Below are positions 11,721 through 21,265 of a stretch of DNA of 62,000 bases, piece after piece; the first letter of the stretch is position 1, and the number at the start of each line of letters is the position of its first letter. Location of the stretch: assembly GCA_002633005.1 (NCBI GenBank), contig NMRA01000616.1, positions 1-62,000 of the forward strand. The letters run 5' to 3'. Source of the stretch: Phoronis australis (lineage: Eukaryota; Phoronida; Phoronidae). The position numbers were made by a program, and so were the translations under genes. The notes beneath the pieces are model-generated. The model ran no database searches. It worked only from the letters and a program-made list of their open reading frames with translations, and had not been told where the DNA came from.

Positions 11721-12498
11721 AAACTACATTAAATTGCGTTCATGTGCATGTTTAATACATGCAAATTAAACCAAAAAAATTTTGACAAAAATATAATTTT
11801 CTCTCATGCCCAGGTGACAAAATCAGAAATATAAAATCAAGTAGATACAGAGTTTTGGTTTCAGTTTCATAGTTAGCGATAATAATAGTTAGCAATAATA
11901 CTGTAGTTAGCAAAAATATTAATGTCACTATACTCTGTCTCCCAAAATCGTGTGTAAACACAACAACCTACATGTATGCAGGCCTGTAGGGTAATCTAAG
12001 TTACGACAAAGAAAGACTGTTTCAAAGTCGTATAATGCATAACAAAAACCTATGGTAATTATGAAAAATCAGGAGTTTCCCGTTCATTGAAAATTGACAA
12101 AGTTTTGAAGCAGATTTGTGGCTGACTTTCTGCTTTCCCTTTCAGATTTTTGCAAAAACTTTGACCAAGACTCATTCCGTTGTGTAAAACTATGTTATAA
12201 TCAGTTGCACCTGAATTGACGTTTACCTGCCTTTATTTTGAACAAATAAGAGACTCACAATCTCTTCACGCACACTACCATGTTAAGAAAAAGACTCGAG
12301 CTTAAGCCGTCACCTAACTGCGCTGCACAAAATGACCAAACATTAAGTCTAAGCCCAAGGCGATTAACATGATTTTCTAGAACCCCTTCGACCCCCACAC
12401 CCCACGACCACTTCGACCCACTACCCACGACCCACTCATCCCAGTATATATGCTGTGGGACACTGAGGTGTCATGAAGTACAAACTGTAGCATCTAAG
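11721..12498. other. no feature recognised
   Basis: AT-rich, nothing supported. Confidence 0.5.
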
Positions 12499-12738
12499 TC
12501 ATGCGCGCACCCAGCCTAAAAATGGCGGGTTCGAATTTTTGAGAAAGTGGACCTTAAAAAACTGGGTACGTTCAGACCTCTGAATTGTGCATTCGCCCAA
12601 TTTTGGTAGTTCCTGTCTTTTTAGGGGACTTTTGTCTCGTTTTCTACTTTTTAGGGCTTTTTGTTTCACTGAGACAGACATTTTTGCCCACTTTGCCAAG
12701 TGGGGAGCTCGAGCCCCCAGCCCCCCTTGTGTGCACGC
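12499..12738 (+). mobile_element. GC-rich MITE-like element with GCGCGCACCCAGCC end
   Basis: Begins TCATGCGCGCACCCAGCCT. Near the other end it carries TTGCCCACTTTGCCAAGTGG and CTCGAGCCCCC. A related copy in the opposite orientation lies at about 48735-48940. Both share the GAGAC/GAAAC-AAAAAG core and the Cys-free GC-rich ends. It is non-coding. Confidence 0.7.
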
Positions 12739-12884
12739 ACGTAGGCCTACGTGTGGAGGAATACGAATAGGCAACTGGAATGGCGATAGTCTTATGGACA
12801 ATGTTTTAGGACATGGATTTTTTGGAGAAGTGGCGGTGGAGTTCTAGGCTTTACTAGCCTGTATGATTCGGTCATTTCACTGAA

Positions 12885-13530
12885 GTATTGTTGTAAATCT
12901 TGCAGCTCGTCGCTGCACCATTTCAATCGTATGGGTGAGAGATTTTGTTTGAGGTGACCATACTTTTGAGCAGTACTCTAGTTTTGGTCTAAATAGAGCG
13001 GCACAAGCTTTTCCCTTCATGTTTCGCCTAAGAAATCCAAGGGTTTTACTGGCACAAACAGCAGTTACATGTACATTAATAGGAGAATTGTCGGAAGTAG
13101 TACAGTGGCGGGGGCCTGCCCCTGCCCCCCTAAATCCGCGTATGTAGCAATGCCAAGATATTCGGCCTCAAACAGAGGTGACTCGAGTGAGCTATGGAGG
13201 AAATAGCCTTGGAGGACAGGTTTCTGTTTCCGATGCACGTGAAGAACTTTAGTAATTTGATGCATTGAACTGCATATCCCACTCTGATTCGCAATTGGCA
13301 ATTAAGTTTGTTGATATCCAGTCTTCTTGGTTCTGGAAGGAGCGGTAAGAATGCAGTCAGCTGCAAGGAAGCGCATGTTAGGAACATAACTGCCATATGT
13401 AAAATTTGAAAATGGCTAATCACTAAGCTATAATAAATCAGGCCTTGATGACCCATATCAGTCCTTCCATCTATCTCCAAACATAAATCGTCTACGAGCA
13501 ACTTTACACATATCCAATACATTATGAATT
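12885..13530 (-). mobile_element. LINE fragment, reverse transcriptase motif C to thumb, decayed
   Basis: On the minus strand, reading down from 13530: a degenerate motif C 'VKLLVDDLCL', a fingers/palm stretch, 'YLGI' near 13145, then 'TLGFLRRNMKGKA', 'PKLEYCSKVWSP' and 'IEMVQRRAARF' (13080-12895). This run is the thumb of CR1/Jockey-type reverse transcriptases. Frameshifts separate the parts. A roughly 40-bp CAGTGGCGG...AAATCCGC element (13103-13143) is inserted between 'YLGI' and 'LGFLRR'. Confidence 0.88.
13103..13143. mobile_element. short remnant of the CAGTGGCGG/AAATCCGC element inside a LINE
   Basis: CAGTGGCGGGGGCCTGCCCC is followed by CCCTAAATCCGCG. The ends match the larger copies at 24225 and 53764. 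It interrupts the LINE thumb, so it inserted after the LINE. Confidence 0.55.
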
Positions 13531-13544
13531 CTTATACATTTCTC

Positions 13545-14150
13545 AGCATTGGTTTCGGACCACTCACGCGACTGAACAAGCAGCCCTTGAGCTGATCAAC
13601 AGAGTCTACGAATACCTTAAGTTGATAATAACTTCACCCTAATAGCTGTATTCATGGACTTTTCAAAGGCATTTGACACAACAGACCATAACACCTTACT
13701 ACAAAAACCATCAACATATTGTATCCTGAACACAGAACTAATCTGGTTTTCTAGTTATGTACACAACAGGTCACTATATGTTGCATACAATAATATTTCA
13801 TTGTCATTATAAAACATATCTACTGGGGTTTCCCAAGGCTCAATATTAGGCCCACTGTTCTTCATAATTTGCATTAATGATCTTCACTGCGTAACCCAAT
13901 AAGTGTCCTCGTGTACACTGATGATGCTTGTCTACTCACTCCTATAGTTCTCAGCTCATCGAGAGCAAACAACGCAGATTTTATTAACAATCGATTTATC
14001 AATGGCTTTGAGCAAATAACGTCTATTTAAACATCTCACAAACGAAATGCATGCTACTTCACTTCAGGCCGAATGGAATAAATAATAGCTCAGACCTAAC
14101 ACATTTTTAATTTACCTGAAACACTACAAATTCTTAGGAATACACATTGT
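13545..14150 (+). mobile_element. LINE fragment, reverse transcriptase motifs A to FLGI, decayed
   Basis: Plus strand: 'FRTTHATEQAALELINRVYE' (fingers), 'FMDFSKAFDTTDHNTL' (motif A, near 13655), 'GVSQGSILGPLFFIICINDL' (motif B, near 13830-13885), a 'YTDDACLL' motif C near 13915, and 'YKFLGI' near 14130. Stops and frameshifts occur throughout. It lies head to head with the minus-strand fragment at 12885-13530. Both fragments cover motif C to FLGI with different sequences, so they are two families, not one inverted element. Confidence 0.88.
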
Positions 14151-14169
14151 TTCTGTTTCTGTGGTGACG

Positions 14170-14425
14170 TCAGAGGGTAGGCACCGGGTTAGTCTCTGGC
14201 CCTCCTCCTTCGAGTATTGCACGCAATGTAAATTTGGAGATGCATCCAAGTTCGTGCAGGTTACACACTCTTCGATCTTTTCCCCTGATACGAGTTTTTG
14301 CTGCATCTCCGTATTGCCATCCTCGCTCTATGAGGCGCTTTGTTGCCCATCTCTCCTGCTGTTGTACAATCGCGGCATCTGTAAGCAATTCACGCACTCT
14401 GGAGATTCCTAAAGTAAACTGCGTA
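14170..14425 (-). other. unassigned open frame ending in a GGGPETNPVP peptide
   Basis: A roughly 85-codon minus-strand frame with an acceptor-like sequence at its 5' end (ACGCAG near 14415). It ends 'LRAILEGGGPETNPVPTL' and stops. The end recalls the 'GD(V/I)ExNPGP' peptides found at the ends of LINE ORFs, but the required Gly of NPGP is Val. It is probably a retroelement remnant; no confident family. Confidence 0.3.
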
Positions 14426-14429
14426 TTAT

Positions 14430-15390
14430 CTAAACTCAAAAACTATTTTCCTACTCACATCTTACAATTAATATCTCGACTTACATGTAGATAACTGTTT
14501 GGGCATTTGGCGATTGTACAAGTTAAAAAAGGTCATAAAAAAGCTATCCGAAATATCAGCAAATCTCCTTTTCTTTGCCAAACTCGAGCAATTTGTAAAA
14601 CTCTAAAAATATTATAATTGAGGGTATATTTACATTATCTTGCTGCAAAATATAAACAAAATGCTCCCTAAGTGGTTTCACAACATATTTTACTTGTTTA
14701 TTAAAAAAAGTTTACACATTTTAATTTACATTTTAATTCATTCCTCTCAGTCCCACCATATGGCGTGACTGTTTTCACTCAGACCCTGTTGCTGTCTGGA
14801 AAGGTAATCTGAACAATGTATCTCACAGGTTGATAATGCCTTCAGGAATGATAGAAGGAAGAAATTTATTGGTTTAAAGTTAAATATATCTAGGATATTC
14901 CCAGTTTTCTAGCCAATGACGATTGAGACGCCAGGCTATGTTATAACTTATTGTTTGTGAACGTAATCTCTATTGGCTTGTTATTTTTGGACTTAAGAAC
15001 CATTTTTCACAAGCTAATTATCAGTTCAAGGAAACCCAACAAGCGTGTTAACTTTGTAGCGATTGTTGCAGTAACTTTTGAAAGTTAATACAGATGTTCT
15101 TCCATCAAACATAGTATGTTTGTTTGATTTGAAGACTAGATTTAAGCTAATTGCTCTTAATTGGTGCCTAATTTGATTTGTATTATATAACACTGGTGTC
15201 ACCACTTAATCATCTGCGAAGGTTCTCCTGTTTATTTTATTGGAACTGACCAGATAGTGACAAAACGCCCAATTATTGGCAACATTCTACTCTGTCACTA
15301 GTACTCTGTGCATACACTCACATTGAATTACTACCTTCTTATTACATGGACATTATCTCTGCTGCTCTCTCACAGTTCTTGAAGTTTATT
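14430..15390. other. no feature recognised
   Basis: AT-rich, nothing supported. Confidence 0.5.
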
Positions 15391-15725
15391 ATTGTGGATA
15401 ATGTGGATACTGATGGCAGTGAGTGGTCAGATTTAGATATAGATTGGCTCCAGTGATTGTGGTCATGATAGTGTGGATACTGATGGCACTGAGTGGTCAG
15501 ATTTAGATATAGATTGGCTCCAGTGATTGTGGTCATGATAGTGTGGATACTGATGGCAGTGAGTGGTCAGATTTAGATATAGATTGGCTCCAGTGATTGT
15601 GGTCATGATAGTGTGGATACTGATGGCACTGAGTGGTCAGATTTAGATATAGATTGGCTCCAGTGATTGTGGTTATGATAGTGTGGATACTGATGGCACT
15701 GAGTGGCCAGATTTCAGTGATCTAG
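15391..15725. repeat. 70-bp minisatellite, about 4.7 copies
   Basis: GTGTGGATACTGATGGCACT starts units at 15471, 15541, 15611 and 15681, with a first variant unit near 15401. Copies differ at one to three bases (GGCAGT/GGCACT, GGTCATG/GGTTATG). The period is not a multiple of three, so it is unlikely to code. Units abut without spacers, which excludes a CRISPR array. Confidence 0.96.
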
Positions 15726-16590
15726 ATTATGATGAGGATTTGCCACAAGGAAAATCTTCTTGGCGTGTTTTCTAGAAATTTAAATGGGTGATTTACAAAC
15801 AAAGCAAAAAGCAAAACTTGTCGTGTTCAACTCTTTATCAATATTAATCTTGAATAAGATTTATATCAAGATGAAGCTCATTTAAACAAGACATATTACT
15901 GAAGATATGGTATGTATATGTTTATTAATGACTAAGTAATGAGATTTTAATGATGTGCAGTGCTTCTGACCTAGTTCTGAGTGAAATACGCCCCGACTTC
16001 AAGGGGGCAGACATTCTTTATGCCGTATGACGCTGATGGAAAATGATTGTACTCTATCTAATCATAAACATCTAAAATCGTCAACATATGTAACAATGAC
16101 TCGTGAACAATTACATTGTAAAAGCGAGAAAAATATTTAATAGGAGACATTTAGTTGAACATAACGTTTCAAGTATGCAACTGTCAACGGCGGGAAAAAC
16201 AGCCATGTGATTAAGGGCTTGACGGCTGCACTTGAAACGTTCGGCTCAACTAATTACATGTGTTCTCTAGTAAGAAAATTTTCTAGATTTTACCATCATC
16301 GCACGGGACAACGATCAACATTTTTAACCGAACAAATTACATTCTCCGCAACAGTTCACCAGCATCTTTCACATGGGAATCCACCAATACCTGCGTCTCG
16401 CCCTATTCTGCGCTGTTTACAATACGCAGTCCAACACATTTGCATAACTTCAAAGGTTATATTCACTGCCTCCACAAACACGAGACTGTCGCAAATGTAA
16501 CCCATTGAAACAAGGTCGTCACTAGTGTAGCGATCTGCATCGTCACCCACAACGAAATCATCCAATCGTGCCGAGCGAACTTTGATACGC
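15726..16590. other. no feature recognised
   Basis: Nothing supported. The last part leads into the dispersed repeat at 16600. Confidence 0.45.
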
Positions 16591-16599
16591 CGTAAAGTA

Positions 16600-17945
16600 T
16601 TACAATTTCGTAAAATGTAACAATTGGTACAATTTACGTCGAATGCACTTCTGCGAAATGTACCATTGTTACATTCTTCGAAAGCGTCGTCATATTTCAC
16701 GAGTTCGCTTGGTATTTGTCACACGGAGAAAAACGGTGCTCGGAATGAAATTCTGTCAAATGTGCAAGCTTTCTATTTTTCTTTAATATGAACAGTATCC
16801 TGGTGTAGTCAAAAATGTAATCAGCATAGCAAATGAAATGTCATACAAAATGCTTATCAACGTTGTTTTCTCGGAGTCCATACATTCGCGCCAAATGTAG
16901 CCGTTCAAGGTCAACATGGTCTGGCATGATTCAGCCTTGTGACGTAAAATTCAAATGATCAGACTCTGGAATGATTTAGTCACAATAGAGGATGCCACTG
17001 TTACTAAGACAATTTTTCTTTGGAATTGTAAGTCGCAACAAAAACTGATCTTAAGAATTAAAATGCATTCTTTGTACAGATCTGAAAGCTGGGTAGCGTG
17101 CAATATTCTGCTAAGGAAACTGACTGACAATTGATCAGATCAGATTCAAACAGCGCTCAAACTGAGAACGCTAAAACCATTAAAAATGCATTTGAAACAG
17201 AACTACGCAATAAACTTCGACTTGAGCTATCTTTACGATCAATTCTTGCTCAGTTTCGCTGTAGAATACTTCCTCTGAGAGTAGATTGAAACGGGACGCT
17301 TTATGTATGCAGGTTTATTCTTGGAGGGCAGACTGTGTGAGACATGTCACGCAGGACAACTTAGGGATGAGTTCCATTTTTTGTTTCATGGTTGTGTATA
17401 TGACAGTATTATAGAAAAAACGATTGATGGTTTTCACACTACATTTACTAATAGCCTTGCCCCCCAGTCATTCTTGAACATTGTCTTTTTATGTGCTAGT
17501 GGCTTACTTATGTAAGAACCATACGTTCTTTAGCTAAATATCTCAGGGATGCTTTTTCAATAACGACATTAAATTTGCGCTATTCCGTTTCGTAACTCCT
17601 GTTGCTGTTATTTGTGAGGCATCTCTCACAGTTCCTTCCATGTTCTTCCATGTTTCTTTCGATGTTGTGATTAATTAATTATTGTTTGTTTATTTGATGC
17701 AGTAATGTACACACACACACAGATTCTTCCATCTTCCTCCATGCTTAATGTCGTTAATTAATTTGTAGTACTGTAAGTATCGTCGAGGCTGGGTGTTTCT
17801 TAGGCACAATATACTTAAAAGAAATATTTATTCATTCATTCATTTGTACCCCGTACAGCTTCAACTCCAGGTGAAATAAGTTTCCAGGATCATGTAACAA
17901 GTTTGTTATTGTTAAAGCGTTCTTGCAATCTTTTGTTGGCGCTCA
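16600..17945. repeat. dispersed GTAAAATGTAACAA repeat, copy 2, split by a LINE
   Basis: 16600-16815 matches copy 1 up to GTCAAAAATGTA, and 17848-17945 resumes exactly at GTACCCCGTACAG. In copy 1 (about 1417-1440) these two strings are contiguous. The 1.03 kb between them is therefore an insertion. Confidence 0.8.
16816..17847 (+). mobile_element. LINE 3' fragment inserted in the dispersed repeat, (ATTC)n tail
   Basis: The plus strand encodes the C-terminal end of a non-LTR retrotransposon: 'ETGRFMYAGLFLEGRLCETC' then 'LRDEFHFLFHGCVYDS' (about 17288-17420), with a C-x2-C...H...C knuckle seen in LINE tails. A weaker related stretch lies upstream (17100-17290) with stops. The insertion ends in TTATTCATTCATTCATT (17829-17845), a typical short-repeat LINE tail. 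A short (AC)n run lies at 17709-17720. Only TGTA is shared at the two junctions, so any target duplication is very short or decayed. Confidence 0.82.
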
Positions 17946-20040
17946 TAGGTCATGACCAAGTGTCAGTCTGGTATTTTGCATCAATTTCACGATATGGCGA
18001 TAAAGATAAGACATTTGTTGATCAAAAAACTGTTTCATCTCATTTATTACCTAAACGGTTAGGCCTACTGTCGCTAATTTGACGTACCCTCGCGATGAGT
18101 CAGGGCTGACCTCAGTAGCCGAGCGTTGGCTACGCCTCAGACTTTGCGACCGTACTTCAAACTTATGATTATGCAGTTAATATCATTCGTCATATGCAAA
18201 GAACAGGTAAAATTAGGACAATAAATAATCAAGTTTATATAAAAAGAACCAAAGTGCGAATAAAAAGCAACCAAACAAAGTAACAACGCATATACGCTCA
18301 TATACGTTTTCAAGGACAACATGGCTGGCATTCAGGAATCGTTCCTGAACTGATACGTTGGAACTCAGGTCACGGAAATAGACGGGAATAGTCGATGATT
18401 TTCCGCTCCCCGCAGACGTACAAAATTGTGCTAAAAAGGCTGTTAGTTTGATAACGGAAAGGATGTGAACATTATGCAATGTTACATATTACTTAATTTG
18501 GTATATATTTTTAAGTTTTTGAACTACAATGCCATTTGAGATAAGGACATTAACAACAACAAATCACCAGTGTCTGAATTGACCTATCGCAAGCTCCGCC
18601 CCTATGCGAAAAGTCACGTGATACCCGACATTCGAATGAGATGTAAGAGGCAAATACACTGTCGCTAAACGACGTTCCTAGTGGAATCGATGGGTGTTTT
18701 TGCACTATTTGAAAACGCTTCGACATAGACAAAAGGCTGTGCTTTTCAACAGAGAATCGTACGTTCATGATATGGGAATTTGTAAAGGTGACGATGAAAA
18801 AATGGCTCGAGGAGCCAGCAAAAATCCGAAGAAACCCTCTGCCTCGGGGCCACCTTCACCTGACAAATGACAAGGCCACTGATACGATATTTTCATGTAA
18901 AGCTGAGTATGTACTTTAAAGTCGAATTATCTGTACGATTCCATAGATTTCATGATCTTTCGAATAAAATCAGTGAAGATTCACCGATATTTTTATTCTG
19001 TCGTCTGCTAAATTTCGCTAAATAAAAAGTAGGTCACAACTGGTGGGACTCCTGGAGTAAAGTAGGTCATAGATTACAGACAACACATGCACTATAGTCT
19101 CTGACTAGGTCGACTCGACAGCACTGTTTACGCTTTTCTAATCTTGTAACGAAATATTTTTATAAAAAAATTCAGGTTCATAGCTCATGTACACGTTCAT
19201 CTCGTCCTAGGCAAACAGTTAGCTCCGGCGGTGTAGGTCTAGGGCTGTGTCTAAGTCAGTCAAGTTAATGTCTTGAACTCAGTGGCGGATCTAGGATACC
19301 ACAAGGGAGGTCCAACATGTTGCCTCGTGGAATTGGACAAAGTGCAATTGTATGTACACAGGCGGCCCGAAAGTTGCAGGGGCCTAGGATGCANTTTGTC
19401 CGGGAGAGATGTTCAGTTGAACGCCAGCCTACGGGTTTATGACTAACAAAAATGTACCTCTGTTAGGTTGAAATAAATAAAAAAAAAACAAAATAAAAAT
19501 GTCCTTGAAAACAACCGCTAGAATGCTGAGATCCAGCAGGTCTTGTGTCGAGACAAAGGCGGCCAGACGTACATGTAGGAAACTCGGGAGTCACAATCTG
19601 AGATAGCCCTTCACCATAGCCACCAAGCTGAAAAGTGCGTATCTTGGAACTAATATATTTGTGTTTATTATAGCCTTCGAGTTATCAAGCAACATCGTTA
19701 AGTTCAGTTGCTCGTGTGGCCGTACAGTTTGATCCATAGTTAACGCTTTTCAACATCATTTTTCGGCTTAGGACATGCCAAAAATGACGGGATATTATTC
19801 TGGAGCAGCATAACGGCTGTCGGTGCTACACACGCCATATCAACACCGTTTCCCCATTCTTAGCGGACAGTTTCTTGAGCTATAGACTAAAGTAAGTTTT
19901 ACTCGACTACGTGTGGTTTGTCGGGTATAATGGTGGCTTGGAAAAGCAGACGAAGGTGTGCCAAGAATGCTTTGTTCTGATTGGTCAATTAAGCCATCCG
20001 TCATAATCCTGGCGATAGGTCAATTGACGAGCGTAACTTA
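17946..20040. other. mostly unassigned; partial CAGTGGCGGATC end at 19280
   Basis: No exon is supported. CAGTGGCGGATCTAGGATAC at 19280 is one end of the same element type as that at 60206-60252 (reverse orientation), but no second end is visible here. One ambiguous base lies at 19394. Confidence 0.5.
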
Positions 20041-21115
20041 AGGCCACAGCTCATTTCGCATGAAATACAGCACACCACCGCAGTTCCCAATGTACACTCT
20101 TTTCTTTCAAGGTTATAAAGCCTTCTAAAATAAACTCATACATTTGGGTCGCCCATGTTTCCTGCAGTGCAACAATATCAAAACGCTCGAAATAATTGGT
20201 AATGTCTGGATGATCCATTTCGTTTTTCAAGGCATTTGCATATTGACAAACTGCTGAACGTAATGAATGGGGCCACATTTCGGCCTTGACGTAACCCCTA
20301 ATACATGGTGTGATCTGAAAATTGCTGCACCGCTTGGAATTCATGGCAATATCAAAGCTTCTTACCGTCGATGAACGTCTTATGAAGATTTACGACTGTA
20401 TTTAATTTTCCTTCCTGCCTCGCACGTGTTACTAGTGGAGAAAATGCCTTCCGTACCCCTTTGACTTTTCTCCAGAAATCTAATGTGACTCTGTGACGCG
20501 TAGTTCTCCTTAATTTTTCTCTAACATAATTAAGCGCCTTTTCACGATTTATGTAGTTCCCTGGCTTGACAACGACGGGTCGGTAAAAACCGGGGCGCCG
20601 GTGAGAGTATAAATGATGAGCACGTTCAATAGATGTGTCCCTTGATTCTGCCTCGGACATTTCCACCACATTTTGGAAGACATCAACAACTTTGGACTCA
20701 TAATCATTCCTCGATTCTTAAGTGTCAGAATATTTAATGCCATGTATAATCACGTTATCTGTCTATGACTGGCCTTCCGTATAATCTACAGCGTTCGCCA
20801 GATGCAACACTGTTTTCTTCAACTGGATGTTTTCATCTCTTACAGCCTCCATATTTGTACTCAGGTCTTTTACATTCGACATCAAAACTTCCATTACGTC
20901 AAGCTCTTGCAGTTTGGAGGTAATGTCATTCAATTTTGACATAACGTCGGAGTCCTCACCATGACGAGGTGAAGCAAAATGGCGAATGCCCCCTTGATGT
21001 CTGGTAGAGTTAGACGGTTCAGCTTTTGGTTTGCTTGCAAGCACACTTTTTGACCTGGAGCTTTTCGCAGTTTCGGAAGGCGTATTGATTGTTTCTTTTG
21101 TTTGTAGGTAAACAA
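20040..21115 (-). mobile_element. LINE 5' part: ORF1 with coiled coil and start of ORF2 endonuclease
   Basis: Minus strand, reading from 21115 down: an ORF1-type protein with a Lys/Ser-rich N-terminus, a heptad-like stretch ('MSKLNDITSKLQELDVMEVL', about 20940-20870), then two in-frame stops and a nucleic-acid-binding part ('IERAHHLYSHRRPG', 'NREKALNYVREKLRR', about 20640-20500) ending at 20352. Eight bases later a Met opens ORF2 (20344-20051), with the APE-type endonuclease start 'YFERFDIVALQETWA'. ORF2 breaks off near 20040. The 5' end is present and the 3' end lost, opposite to usual LINE truncation, so a later deletion is likely. Its 5' end lies about 150 bp from the amine oxidase exon. 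Confidence 0.85.
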
Positions 21116-21265
21116 GTTGAGCCTTTTATTATCAAAAAATCGCCAGGAGCTAATTTCCAACATTCTCTCCCATCTTGGACGCTTGCGCTAGTGAAAAAGA
21201 GCCCTACCACCTTATCTTGGCACCCGATTCTTTCAAATACCCATGTTTTTATGTTTAATTTGCAG

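Noticed and set aside
12885-14150. One LINE with a twin-priming 5' inversion
   Set aside because: The two head-to-head fragments have the right orientation, but both cover motif C through the FLGI motif with different sequences. They are therefore two separate elements.
15391-15725. CRISPR-like array
   Set aside because: Repeats are 70 bp, abut directly without unique spacers, and the genome is eukaryotic.
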